Position numbers and translations under genes: made by a program
In this document: piece by piece, positions 8,163 through 15,667 of the stretch
How positions within the stretch are numbered: the stretch's first letter is position 1
Layout of the letters: each line of letters begins with the position of its first letter
Assembly (NCBI GenBank): GCA_964607375.1
Contig: CAZSJY010000023.1
Location: 1-27,338, forward strand
Reading direction: 5' to 3'
DNA: 27,338 bases
Source: JACNLC01 sp964607375
Lineage (GTDB): Bacteria > Fidelibacterota > Marinisomatia > SCGC-AAA003-L08 > JACNLC01
Notes under the pieces: generated by a model
Seen by the model: only the letters and a program-made list of their open reading frames with translations
Database searches by the model: none
Told to the model about the DNA's origin: nothing

Positions 8163-8705
8163 CTACATTAGAAATACTGCTGCTTCACCATTTATCTCTA
8201 CAGTTCCTTCCACATTTGAGGTAGCTGTAATATAGTAACTTCTGGGTCCAGTTTGAGCAACATCACTAATTTTAATTCTATGGGTAATATCAGTTTTTTT
8301 AGTTATCAATTTAGGCATCTCTATGTTTAACGATGTTGGCCATATCTTCAGTTTCTCTGGTGCAAGAGGATCGTATGGTATGTTTAACCTATGACACATG
8401 TAAACATAGAGCATTTTCTGTAAATGGACTAAAGCCGTTACAAAAATCAGATGATTTGGACTTTTCGCCATTAATGTAAAATACTTTCTATCAAATACTG
8501 CCTCTATCCCATCTTCCAAAATTCGATATTCCTTAATAAATAATGTTTCTTCTACCTGCATTCCCGGCATTACATTGAATGCAATATGATTTTTCGTTTT
8601 TTCTTTATAAACATGCACAGGAGAAGGATTTTTCACAATATTTTGATAATTGCTGTGCGAAACGTTATTTACATTTTTTGAAATAATTTGTCTATTACTA
8701 CTCAT
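8163..8705 (-). CDS. Unrecognised protein, possibly hotdog fold
   Basis: I do not recognise this 180-residue protein. Residues 1-40 are polar and probably loose. From about 45 there is a strand-rich region, a long hydrophobic helix (about 84-106, PNHLIFVTALVHLQKMLYVY), and then strands ending in ITATSNVEGTVEINGEAAVF. A central helix followed by strands with a final VxGxVxINGEAxVF pattern recalls hotdog-fold enzymes such as FabA/FabZ or acyl-CoA thioesterases. No clear catalytic His/Asp motif is visible, so this is a weak guess. There is no signal peptide or transmembrane segment. It is the last gene of a three-gene operon, 18 bases after the methyltransferase-like gene, with AGGAAG before its ATG. 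Confidence 0.7.
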   Translation of the reverse strand: MSSNRQIISKNVNNVSHSNYQNIVKNPSPVHVYKEKTKNHIAFNVMPGMQVEETLFIKEYRILEDGIEAVFDRKYFTLMAKSPNHLIFVTALVHLQKMLYVYMCHRLNIPYDPLAPEKLKIWPTSLNIEMPKLITKKTDITHRIKISDVAQTGPRSYYITATSNVEGTVEINGEAAVFLM

Positions 8706-8723
8706 AATTTACTTCCTTACAAT

Positions 8724-9455
8724 TTATTTGTGAGTATGCCTTGGAATTGGAAAAAACATATGTGTGTGTTTTATATATTCAATATATCTTGGGAATTGTT
8801 TTTTCAAAACACTTTCCTCTCTTATTGCAGAAATAAGATAGTAAACACATAACAATCCACTGTTGAATAAAATCCAATATGATCCAGTAGATATGAACAT
8901 TCCAAGTAACAGTATCACATTGGCAAAATAGATAGGATGTCTTGCATATTTATACAGTCCCTTTTGTACAATATCTCTGGGTACAAATGAATCAAAACAC
9001 GGACTATAATGTTCACCCAAAGTAATTTTCGAGGAAACAAACATCATTAATCCAATTATTGCAATACTCAGACCTAAATACAGCAAATAGATACTGTTAT
9101 GAAATTCAAGAAATAATCTTTCGTTTGTAGCATAAGATCCAATACTTGCAATGATAGTTGTTAATTGAATATATCTATAAACGAACCTAAAACTATTTGG
9201 TGATTTTATTTTTTTTCTCTTATTCCGTGCATACAAACGATTTTTATGATTGTAAAATATCGCAGATGTAGATGCCATTACTAAAACAAAACCTATTGCA
9301 ATCACCGTATCAATCTGTAATTCTGATATTGCAGACAATATTCTACTAAAACTAAAATTGACAATATTAGTCAATTCACCTGCAACCAAAATTGTAGAAA
9401 GCAAAATAAACGATAATACAATTCTGTTTTTTCTATTTGTTTTCTTCTTTCCCAT
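8724..9455 (-). CDS. Isoprenylcysteine carboxyl methyltransferase (ICMT)-like membrane protein
   Basis: The 243-residue polytopic membrane protein has hydrophobic segments near residues 12-30, 48-66, 95-108, 121-140 and 178-208. Its C-terminal half carries the ICMT/phospholipid-methyltransferase signature: LGEHYSP (146-152), GLYKYARHPIY (166-176) and REESVLKKQFPRYIEY (212-227), which together form the SAM-binding site in this superfamily. Bacterial members methylate diverse small or lipidic molecules, and many are uncharacterised; no prenylated protein is expected here. AAGGAGG precedes the ATG by five bases, one of the strongest ribosome sites in the window. It lies between the RHH regulator and the unrecognised 8163-8705 gene and is clearly cotranscribed. 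Confidence 0.83.
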   Translation of the reverse strand: MGKKKTNRKNRIVLSFILLSTILVAGELTNIVNFSFSRILSAISELQIDTVIAIGFVLVMASTSAIFYNHKNRLYARNKRKKIKSPNSFRFVYRYIQLTTIIASIGSYATNERLFLEFHNSIYLLYLGLSIAIIGLMMFVSSKITLGEHYSPCFDSFVPRDIVQKGLYKYARHPIYFANVILLLGMFISTGSYWILFNSGLLCVYYLISAIREESVLKKQFPRYIEYIKHTHMFFPIPRHTHK

Positions 9456-9479
9456 AATGTCCTCCTTATTTCCCTAAAC

Positions 9480-9668
9480 TTAGTCAATTTTAGTTCGCTC
9501 GGAGTTTTCTAATAATCCTCTTTCTACGAGCCAATCTTCAAATATTTTTAAAATCTGATTGTTCAAACTTCGGTATCCCTGACTTGCAAGTTGCCTTAGG
9601 ATTTTCCACATCCTATCAGGTAGCCTTATTGAACTTACACTATAATCTGTTTCTTTCTTTCGAGCCAT
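9480..9668 (-). CDS. Ribbon-helix-helix (Arc/MetJ-type) transcriptional regulator
   Basis: This 62-residue protein has the Arc-like ribbon-helix-helix layout: a basic N-terminus (MARKKE), a strand VSSIRLPDRM (11-20) whose alternating residues would enter the DNA groove, helix A (MWKILRQLASQG, 20-31), a turn, then RSLNNQILKIFEDWLVERG (33-51) as helix B. RSLN...I corresponds to Arc RSVNSEI. It is the first gene of an operon with the ICMT-like gene 24 bases downstream. No Shine-Dalgarno sequence is evident before its ATG. The six-unit phased repeat starting 13 bases upstream is the obvious candidate binding site, implying autoregulation. No toxin gene is adjacent, so an antitoxin role is not supported. 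Confidence 0.85.
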   Translation of the reverse strand: MARKKETDYSVSSIRLPDRMWKILRQLASQGYRSLNNQILKIFEDWLVERGLLENSERTKID

Positions 9669-9680
9669 ATACTATAAAAT

Positions 9681-9740
9681 ATGAATTAACTTTATTTAAC
9701 TAATTGTAACAACTTGTAACAATATTAAACATTATATAAC
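9681..9740. repeat. Six tandem 10-bp-phased GTTA boxes; probable operator array of the RHH regulator
   Basis: Six consecutive 10-base units each end, on the plus strand, in TTAAC, TTAAC, GTAAC, GTAAC, TAAAC and ATAAC. On the minus strand this reads GTTA (once GTTT) every 10 bases. The two central units contain identical TTGTAACAA copies (9704-9712 and 9714-9722). One more in-phase TAAAC ends at 9780. Ten-base spacing puts every box on the same face of the helix, the arrangement used by RHH proteins that bind cooperatively as stacked dimers. The array ends 13 bases from the regulator's start codon and lies between two divergent genes. That it is the operator is inference. Confidence 0.65.
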
Positions 9741-9788
9741 ATACCATGCAACCACTATTTGAATTTTGTCGACACTAAACACCTTTTC

Positions 9789-9818
9789 TTGACAGAGATT
9801 ACTTTGAAAACCTAAATA
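9789..9818 (+). promoter_or_regulatory. Possible sigma70-type promoter for the PHP-domain gene
   Basis: A perfect TTGACA (9789-9794) is followed after 18 bases by TAAATA (9813-9818). Transcription would start near 9825. This would leave the farthest upstream TTG (9823) untranslatable and favours an ATG at 9859 or 9922. Confidence 0.45.
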
Positions 9819-9858
9819 ATCTTTGCTTTATATTTGGGTTATTAACTTAAGTTTTGTT

Positions 9859-11472
9859 ATGGTATTTCCGACTGATAATCAATTTCTTGCTGATGTAATA
9901 ATTCTAATATTATATACAGAAATGCACTTTAGATTTAGGATTCCATTTTCTCTCTACTATAAAAAAGAACCAGAAATACTAGCGGATATACCACACCGAA
10001 TTGATCCCAAAAAGAACATTCCAATAGTACTTTTAATTAAAGACTCAGACAAATATCAAATACAATTGAAATATGTTAGGGTTACTATCACACAGAATAA
10101 AAACATAATTTATCAAAACAAAACTGAATTAAACATTAAACTTTCACAACATTGGTGGTTTAGAACTTTATTGGTTCCTCGCAAGAATATGAATGGACAT
10201 ATAGAAATCTGTGTAGAATTTAATTATACAATTGATGGTAAAACTCGTACTTGCACAAATCACAATCTGAAGCTTCTCTCACCCTCACCTCTCAAAGTAT
10301 ATTTATCTGAAGATTCTTACCCAAGTTGCAAAGATGTACAATGGTGTGATCTGCATTACCACAGTAATTATACTGAAGATATGGTTGAGTTTGGAGCTCC
10401 ACTTGAATCAGTGATTGATATATCAAAATCAATGGGGATTCATTCTGTGGGATGCACTGATCACTCTTATGACCTAGATGATGCACCAGATTCTTGGATA
10501 GAAACCGACCCGGACTTACATAAATGGACTAAATTCCAAACTGAAGTTGATCGCATAAACAAAAACAATGAATCTACATTTATTATTCCAGGAGAAGAAT
10601 TATCTCTACACAACTCAAAAAATCGAAATGTTCACCTACTTGTACTAAACAACAAATCTTTCTTACTCGGTCAGGGCGATAGTGCTGAAAGACCATTTAA
10701 TTTTTACAGCGAACACAATGTAGATTCTGTAGAAGATCATTTAGACAGGAATACACTCTGTATTGCTGCACATCCTTGTGCACCTATTCCATTAGCTCAA
10801 CGGTTGCTTGTTAAACGAGGGAAATGGAATACTGATGATCTATGCAAGAGTTATGTCTCAGGAATGCAAATATTAAACGGATCTTTAGATGAGGGTTTTA
10901 ATAGAGGAAAACATAAATGGATTTCCCTGCTATTAGATGGATGCAAGAAGTTTATTTACGCTGGAAATGACGCACACGGTAATTTTAATAAATTTAGGCA
11001 AATAGAAACTCCAATGCTGTCACTTAAAGAAAAGGATGAACAAATATTCGCTGAATGTCGCACAGGATATTATCCTGAGATACCACAGAATGTTAACTCA
11101 GCCATAAAAACTTTAAAAGCAGGAAATTGCTTTATTACAAATGGTCCGTACATAAACATTCACTTTACCAAGGATGAACAAACTTATACTATGGGTTCTA
11201 AGGTTTATGCTAATAATGGCACAATAGAAATTGAAGCTAAATCAAATGTAGAATTTGGTAAAATTACTAAGGTATCCTTGTATCAAGGAATCATTGGGCA
11301 GAAATCTGAATTGTTAATTTTTGTTGAGAACATTGGTTCATTAGACTATCAAAAGAAAATTAATTTGTCAATTTCTGAAAACTCTTACTTTAGAGCTGAA
11401 ATTGAATCTTTTAATTATAGAGGACAACGAATTGCACTAACAAATCCGATTTGGATTGATTCAATAAAGTAA
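9859..11472 (+). CDS. PHP-domain metallohydrolase, CehA/McbA-like
   Basis: The protein (537 residues from the ATG at 9859) has an N-terminal strand-rich region of about 130 residues and then a PHP-type phosphoesterase domain. Numbering from that ATG, the metal motifs are DLHYHS (H166, H168), GCTDHSYD (D201, H202), PGEELS (E246/E247), CIAAHP (H305) and GNDAHG (D371, H373). The layout matches CehA/McbA-like hydrolases, whose substrates vary. A C-terminal strand-rich segment follows. Start choice is uncertain: ATG 9859 or ATG 9922 (MHFRFRIP); neither has a clear ribosome site. The open frame extends to a TTG at 9823, which the candidate promoter makes unlikely. No clear signal peptide. It diverges from the RHH operon and may be controlled from the same intergenic region. 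Confidence 0.82.
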   Translation: MVFPTDNQFLADVIILILYTEMHFRFRIPFSLYYKKEPEILADIPHRIDPKKNIPIVLLIKDSDKYQIQLKYVRVTITQNKNIIYQNKTELNIKLSQHWWFRTLLVPRKNMNGHIEICVEFNYTIDGKTRTCTNHNLKLLSPSPLKVYLSEDSYPSCKDVQWCDLHYHSNYTEDMVEFGAPLESVIDISKSMGIHSVGCTDHSYDLDDAPDSWIETDPDLHKWTKFQTEVDRINKNNESTFIIPGEELSLHNSKNRNVHLLVLNNKSFLLGQGDSAERPFNFYSEHNVDSVEDHLDRNTLCIAAHPCAPIPLAQRLLVKRGKWNTDDLCKSYVSGMQILNGSLDEGFNRGKHKWISLLLDGCKKFIYAGNDAHGNFNKFRQIETPMLSLKEKDEQIFAECRTGYYPEIPQNVNSAIKTLKAGNCFITNGPYINIHFTKDEQTYTMGSKVYANNGTIEIEAKSNVEFGKITKVSLYQGIIGQKSELLIFVENIGSLDYQKKINLSISENSYFRAEIESFNYRGQRIALTNPIWIDSIK

Positions 11473-11482
11473 TCTAAATTAG

Positions 11483-12091
11483 TTAATACAAAACGCCAAT
11501 ATCACCCTTGCCCTCTCTTAGGACAACTATCTCATCTTTAGTTAAATCTAATACCGTTGATGGATCAGAATAACTTATACCTTCTGAAAAAAACAAATCA
11601 ACTTTATGAGAGTATTGCTGTTCAATTTCATCAGGATCAGAATACATAATGCCATCCCTTGTTGACAATGTAGTTGAAATTATTGGACTTTTAAACTCTC
11701 TTACAATTTCACGAGCAAAAGTATTGTCAGGAATTCGTATACCAACTGTCTTCTGCTTGGTTGTTAAGAGTTTAGGTACTTTGTTAGTAGCAGGCAAAAT
11801 AAATGTAAACGGTCCTGGAGCAAGATATTTCATTATTTTAAAAGAAAAATTGGAAACATTAGCATATTCAGCTATATGAGTAAAATCTTCACAAATAAAA
11901 CTCAAAGGTTTCTTTCTGTTCATTTTTTTTAGATGATAGATCTCTTTTATAGAATTTTTATTATGAATATCACAACCCAAACCATATAGTGTATCAGTAG
12001 GATAAACAATAAGTTTGCCTTCCCCTAAAGCATCCGAAGCCATTTTAATATGACGAGGATTTGGAGTTTCTGAATGAATCTGAATTAACAT
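11483..12091 (-). CDS. YciO-type Sua5/YciO/YrdC-family protein
   Basis: The 202-residue protein matches E. coli YciO over its whole length: VYPTDTLYGLGCDI (29-42), LKKMNRKKPLSFIC (54-67), APGPFTFIL (91-99), VGIRIPD (116-122) and the C-terminal STVLDLTKDEIVVLREGKGD. The fold is the TsaC/Sua5 one that makes threonylcarbamoyl-AMP for t6A modification of tRNA. However, the SxxN-type motif of TsaC is replaced by ISTTLST, as in YciO, so t6A synthesis should not be assumed; E. coli keeps TsaC for that. It converges on the PHP gene with only 10 bases between stops. It follows the BatD-like gene after 229 bases and may have its own promoter. Confidence 0.85.
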   Translation of the reverse strand: MLIQIHSETPNPRHIKMASDALGEGKLIVYPTDTLYGLGCDIHNKNSIKEIYHLKKMNRKKPLSFICEDFTHIAEYANVSNFSFKIMKYLAPGPFTFILPATNKVPKLLTTKQKTVGIRIPDNTFAREIVREFKSPIISTTLSTRDGIMYSDPDEIEQQYSHKVDLFFSEGISYSDPSTVLDLTKDEIVVLREGKGDIGVLY

Positions 12092-12320
12092 TGTTTACTT
12101 TTCACATTTTCACCAATAACTTATACAGAATTTAGTTAGATATTTCCTTCTAAAACAATATTTACTCATTCAATTTACAACTGATTGTTTCTTGATCATA
12201 TGAATACCATCATTTGAGATTACAAAATATTAGGCTCGATTAAAGTGCTGAATGTGAAAAGTTTAAGTTTGTTTACGCCATCCGTTCGGTTTTTTAGTCA
12301 AGCCTGATTTGAACATAAAC

Positions 12321-13205
12321 TTAGAGTTGTACAAATTTTTCTATTAGTAATCTAAAAGTGTCTTTATCTGAAGAAAATTCTTCTTCTTCGGGTAGGTGCT
12401 TTGCGTATTTCCCTAAATCTGCTCTGTCGAGTAAGCGATAAGTTTCCTCCAGATCTTTTTCATATAAATTGCAATCTTTGAGAAATGTTTTGAATTCTGA
12501 GGTTGTCATTTCTAGAGATTTTACATAGTATATTGAGCCGATGTATTCTCTAAATATATCCGATAATTCGACATAAAATTCTTCAGTAGATTCTAGTGTT
12601 ATGGGAAATGGAATCTTTACATTATCGAATCGTCTCTTGCATCTTACTATTGCAGTTTCCGGAGGAGCTTTATATTTTTCAATTGTTGCGATTGTTTCTT
12701 GTCTTTTTCTCCAAATTAATGCAATAAGAATTAAACTCAATATCAAAACAGCGATATACAAAATCATCCTATCTGAATCCAAATCAATATCCTGCAAGTC
12801 TTTTATTGCTCTAATGTTAGAAGAAGAATCACTCAAAACTGAAGTTATCAATAACTTATATTGTTTTGTGTTTATCTCCCTTGAAATTGCACCTTCTTTA
12901 ACAATTTGTATGGGAATTTCAGGAATCGTAACTTCACCAACATCCCAAAACGAAAACACATATTTTACAGAATTGTTAAATAATATTTTATCGAGTAACT
13001 TAACATTATCGTTTTCAAATTGCAATTCGGGAAAATTTGCTACTTGGTCTTCTTGGAGTTTTACATCAATTTGAAAGAAAACGCTATCTCCTACCGTGAT
13101 TTTATCTGGAGACACGGAAGTACTAATTTCAATTTTTGCAAAGGAAACACATGTGAAGAAAGCAACTAATATGAGTCTCCTTAACAGGGCTGAGGATTTT
13201 ATCAT
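12321..13205 (-). CDS. Short BatD-like exported membrane protein
   Basis: The 294-residue protein has a signal peptide (1-23, ending SFA), a strand-rich periplasmic region (about 24-140) with KITVGDSVFFQIDV and FWDVGEVTIPEIPI resembling the BatD/BatD-like oxygen-tolerance fold, one transmembrane helix (about 147-165) followed by basic residues (RKRQ), and a helical cytoplasmic tail (170-294) like that of DUF4381/BatD proteins. BatD homologues of Bacteroidota are usually much longer, with several periplasmic repeats. Its start overlaps the DUF58 gene by four bases (ATGA), so the two are translationally coupled. Together with MoxR and DUF58 it probably forms a membrane-associated chaperone or complex-assembly system. 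Confidence 0.75.
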   Translation of the reverse strand: MIKSSALLRRLILVAFFTCVSFAKIEISTSVSPDKITVGDSVFFQIDVKLQEDQVANFPELQFENDNVKLLDKILFNNSVKYVFSFWDVGEVTIPEIPIQIVKEGAISREINTKQYKLLITSVLSDSSSNIRAIKDLQDIDLDSDRMILYIAVLILSLILIALIWRKRQETIATIEKYKAPPETAIVRCKRRFDNVKIPFPITLESTEEFYVELSDIFREYIGSIYYVKSLEMTTSEFKTFLKDCNLYEKDLEETYRLLDRADLGKYAKHLPEEEEFSSDKDTFRLLIEKFVQL

Positions 13206-14077
13206 TGCCGTGAAATTCGTTTATTAAAAAAATCAACCAATGGTTCTACATAACTCACATCTGTTTGGATTGGTATAAAATCAATTTGATTTTTCTTAAA
13301 GAACGATTCTTGCCTATTCAATTTTGATTTAATTATCAGTTGCATCTTGTTTCGCAATTCTTTTGATGAAGTATCTATCCAATGGAATGTTTGGTTTTCT
13401 ACATCGTGAATTTTAGTTAAACCAATATTTGGAATATTCTTTTCGGCATTATCAGTTAATCGAATACAAACTAAATCGTGTTTTTGATTGATAAGTTGTA
13501 ATGGTTTCTTGTAATTATCATCAATAAAATCAGAAATTAGAAACACAACGGATCGTCTTTTCAGCATTTGTAAAACATACTCAATAGCAAGTGGTATGTT
13601 GGTTTTTCTATCCTCTGCTTCATAATAAATCAATTCTCTGATAATTCTAAACACATGAGATTTCCCTTTTTTGGGAGGGACAAACTTCTCCACTTGATCA
13701 GAAAATAGTAATAATCCAACTTTATCATTATTTTTTATAGCACTAAAACTTAGTATTGATGCAATCTCAACCATAATGTCACTTTTAAGAAAATCACCAG
13801 TTCCAAAGTATCCAGAAGCACTTACGTCAACCATTAACATAACTGTTAATTCACGCTCTTCATCAAACTTCTTAATAAATGGTTTACCAATTCGAGCAGT
13901 AACATTCCAGTCGATACTTCTAATATCATCACCGGGTTGATATTCACGAACTTCAGCAAATTCCATCCCCATACCTTTGAATGCCGAATGGTATTCTCCC
14001 CCAAATAAATTGTTTACTAAACGGCGAGTCTTAATTTCGATAAGCTTCACCTTTTTCAGTATATCAGAAGGTAACAT
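13202..14077 (-). CDS. DUF58 domain protein (VWA-like), MoxR partner
   Basis: The 291-residue soluble protein has the DUF58 layout: LIEIKTRRLV near the N-terminus, the hallmark EVREYQPGDDIRSIDWNVTAR (42-62) and a von Willebrand A-like fold with MIDAS motif DVSAS (D84, S86, S88). A second conserved stretch is FLISDFID. DUF58 proteins work with MoxR AAA+ ATPases, probably in assembly or metal loading of envelope complexes. The gene starts 21 bases after moxR. The whole spacer is filled by a perfect 7-3-7 palindrome (14078-14094) and shows no Shine-Dalgarno site, so translation probably relies on coupling to moxR. The end overlaps the BatD-like gene by four bases. Confidence 0.9.
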   Translation of the reverse strand: MLPSDILKKVKLIEIKTRRLVNNLFGGEYHSAFKGMGMEFAEVREYQPGDDIRSIDWNVTARIGKPFIKKFDEERELTVMLMVDVSASGYFGTGDFLKSDIMVEIASILSFSAIKNNDKVGLLLFSDQVEKFVPPKKGKSHVFRIIRELIYYEAEDRKTNIPLAIEYVLQMLKRRSVVFLISDFIDDNYKKPLQLINQKHDLVCIRLTDNAEKNIPNIGLTKIHDVENQTFHWIDTSSKELRNKMQLIIKSKLNRQESFFKKNQIDFIPIQTDVSYVEPLVDFFNKRISRQ

Positions 14078-14094
14078 ATAAAGTATTACTTTAT
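14078..14094. repeat. Perfect palindrome between moxR stop and DUF58 start
   Basis: ATAAAGT (14078-14084) and ACTTTAT (14088-14094) are perfect inverted repeats around a three-base centre. They directly abut the DUF58 start codon and occupy the place where a ribosome binding site would be. It is AT-rich and short, so chance is possible. Confidence 0.4.
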
Positions 14095-14098
14095 TGGA

Positions 14099-15094
14099 TT
14101 ATGGTGTTGGAACAGACTCATAAATTCGCGTGATGATATCCTCAGAAGAGATATCTTCAGCTTCGGCTTCATAAGTTAATAAAATTCGATGTCTTAATAT
14201 AGCTCTACCTACTTTTCTAATATCTTCCGGAATCACATAACCTCTATGTTCCATAAACGCTTGAGCTTTTGCAGCAATTGCAAGATAAATTGTTGCTCTA
14301 GGTGAAGCACCAAAGTCAATTAATCCGGTTAAATCACTGAGTCCAAACTTCTTTGGATCTCTAGTTGCCATCACCAACGAAACAATATACTTTTGTATAT
14401 TCTCTGCCATGTGGATTTGATCAACAACTTTACGAGCTTGTAAAATCTCCTTTGGTTTAACTACAGGGTTTATACTCTGATTGTCTGTGATTGTGCCCAT
14501 TTTCTTTAGAATTGACAATTCTTCGTCATCGTTCGGATAATCAACCATCACTTTAAACAAAAACCGATCAACTTGAGCTTCAGGTAGAGGATAGGTTCCT
14601 TCTTGTTCAATTGGATTTTGCGTAGCCATTACTAAAAAGGGTTCATCCAATTCATATGTTTCATTACCGATTGTAACTTGTCTCTCCTGCATTGCTTCCA
14701 ATAAAGCACTTTGCACCTTAGCAGGCGAGCGATTTATCTCATCAGCAAGTATGATGTTCGAAAAAATCGGTCCTTTCTTTATTTCAAAGCTTGCATCTTT
14801 TGGATTAAATATTAAAGTTCCCAAAATATCAGCTGGTAACAAATCAGGTGTAAATTGAATTCTTTGAAATTTTGTATCTATTGAATCTGCTAAAGTTTTG
14901 ACTGTCAGCGTTTTGGCAAGACCAGGTACTCCTTCCAAAAACACATGTCCGTTTGATAAAACAGCAATAATCATCTTTTCGACTAAATCATCCTGACCGA
15001 CAATTATTGAAGAAATTTGAGTTTTTAGTTTATCTATAAATTGAGATTTTTTCTTTATATTTTCATTTAAGACGGTTAAATCAAATGTTTCCAT
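14099..15094 (-). CDS. MoxR-family AAA+ ATPase
   Basis: The 331-residue ATPase has Walker A GVPGLAKT (55-62), Walker B IILADEINRSP (114-124) with the MoxR-typical LLEAMQERQVT after it, sensor 1 MATQNPIEQEG (156-166), the PLPEAQVDRF arginine-finger region, and sensor 2 GASPRA near residue 270. MoxR ATPases act as chaperones with VWA/DUF58 partners, which here follow directly. AGGA stands before the ATG, and the gene lies 16 bases after the TPR lipoprotein, so it belongs to the same transcript. The role of this particular MoxR is unknown; the neighbours point to the envelope. Confidence 0.93.
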   Translation of the reverse strand: METFDLTVLNENIKKKSQFIDKLKTQISSIIVGQDDLVEKMIIAVLSNGHVFLEGVPGLAKTLTVKTLADSIDTKFQRIQFTPDLLPADILGTLIFNPKDASFEIKKGPIFSNIILADEINRSPAKVQSALLEAMQERQVTIGNETYELDEPFLVMATQNPIEQEGTYPLPEAQVDRFLFKVMVDYPNDDEELSILKKMGTITDNQSINPVVKPKEILQARKVVDQIHMAENIQKYIVSLVMATRDPKKFGLSDLTGLIDFGASPRATIYLAIAAKAQAFMEHRGYVIPEDIRKVGRAILRHRILLTYEAEAEDISSEDIITRIYESVPTP

Positions 15095-15110
15095 TAATCA
15101 TCCTATAATT

Positions 15111-15593
15111 TTATTGTAGATTAGAATTTAACTTTTCAATTTCTGTAAGAGCTTCACTAATACTTTCTAATTCATACTTAACTGACGGAACTAATTCATG
15201 TTCCTTATATTTTTCAAGAAAATTATCATAATATTCTTCTGCATCTGAATATGCTTGTAGATTGTTAGCAAAAATATATCCAATCATAAACATTGACTTT
15301 GGTGATACTTCTGATTCTACAAATTTAGAAAGAACATTTTGAAACTCTTCTATAGCAATTTCATAATCCTTAACATCATTTAGATAGATATCACCAATCA
15401 TAAACTGAGCTTCAGGTGCTTTTGGATGTTCCGGATGATTATCTATTATCATTTTCAGTTCCGTAATACACTCAGTGATCTTTTTTTCTTCTCTGTATTT
15501 TTTAGCTGATTCCCAATGTTCAAATGGATCACCAGTTGATTTACAGGTTATCAAAAGAACCATTAAAACGATTGTTGTTAAAGTTAACTTCAT
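15111..15593 (-). CDS. TPR-containing outer-membrane lipoprotein-like protein (YfiO/YbgF style)
   Basis: From the ATG at 15593 the protein has 160 residues: a lipoprotein signal with basic start (MKLTLTTIV), hydrophobic core and lipobox LITC (C17), then tetratricopeptide-like helix pairs to about residue 140. The TPR pattern is clear in HPEHPKAPEAQFMIGDIYL and SPKSMFMIGYIFA, which resembles the outer-membrane tol-pal protein YbgF and BamD scaffolds. An ATG 12 bases upstream (15605) is in frame, but the GGAG it contains sits six bases before the 15593 ATG, so the latter is preferred. T at the lipobox -1 position is less common. It sits between tamA and moxR, suggesting an envelope-assembly accessory role. 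Confidence 0.8.
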   Translation of the reverse strand: MKLTLTTIVLMVLLITCKSTGDPFEHWESAKKYREEKKITECITELKMIIDNHPEHPKAPEAQFMIGDIYLNDVKDYEIAIEEFQNVLSKFVESEVSPKSMFMIGYIFANNLQAYSDAEEYYDNFLEKYKEHELVPSVKYELESISEALTEIEKLNSNLQ

Positions 15594-15626
15594 TTTTTTC
15601 TCCATTTTATCTATTAAAACTCAAGT

Positions 15627-15654
15627 ACTATATTACGAATATTTACCTGTTCAA
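15627..15654 (-). promoter_or_regulatory. Possible internal promoter before the TPR lipoprotein gene
   Basis: On the minus strand TTGAAC (15649-15654) and TATAGT (15627-15632) are 16 bases apart in the 62-base gap after tamA. Transcription would start near 15620, giving a leader of about 27 bases to the preferred ATG at 15593. This could uncouple the lipoprotein-moxR-DUF58-batD group from tamBA. Confidence 0.45.
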
Positions 15655-15667
15655 ATTTCTAATTATT

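Noticed and set aside
9480..9668. RHH protein as an antitoxin of a toxin-antitoxin pair
   Set aside because: The cotranscribed downstream gene is a 243-residue ICMT-like membrane protein, not a toxin-like ORF.
12092..12320. Gap between the BatD-like and YciO genes, checked for a small gene, RNA or terminator
   Set aside because: No convincing open frame, strong hairpin with T tract or RNA motif was seen in these 229 bases.
12601..13074. Plus-strand open frame of 157 codons opposite the BatD-like gene
   Set aside because: It mirrors the coding strand of a gene with a clear signal peptide, membrane helix and operon context.
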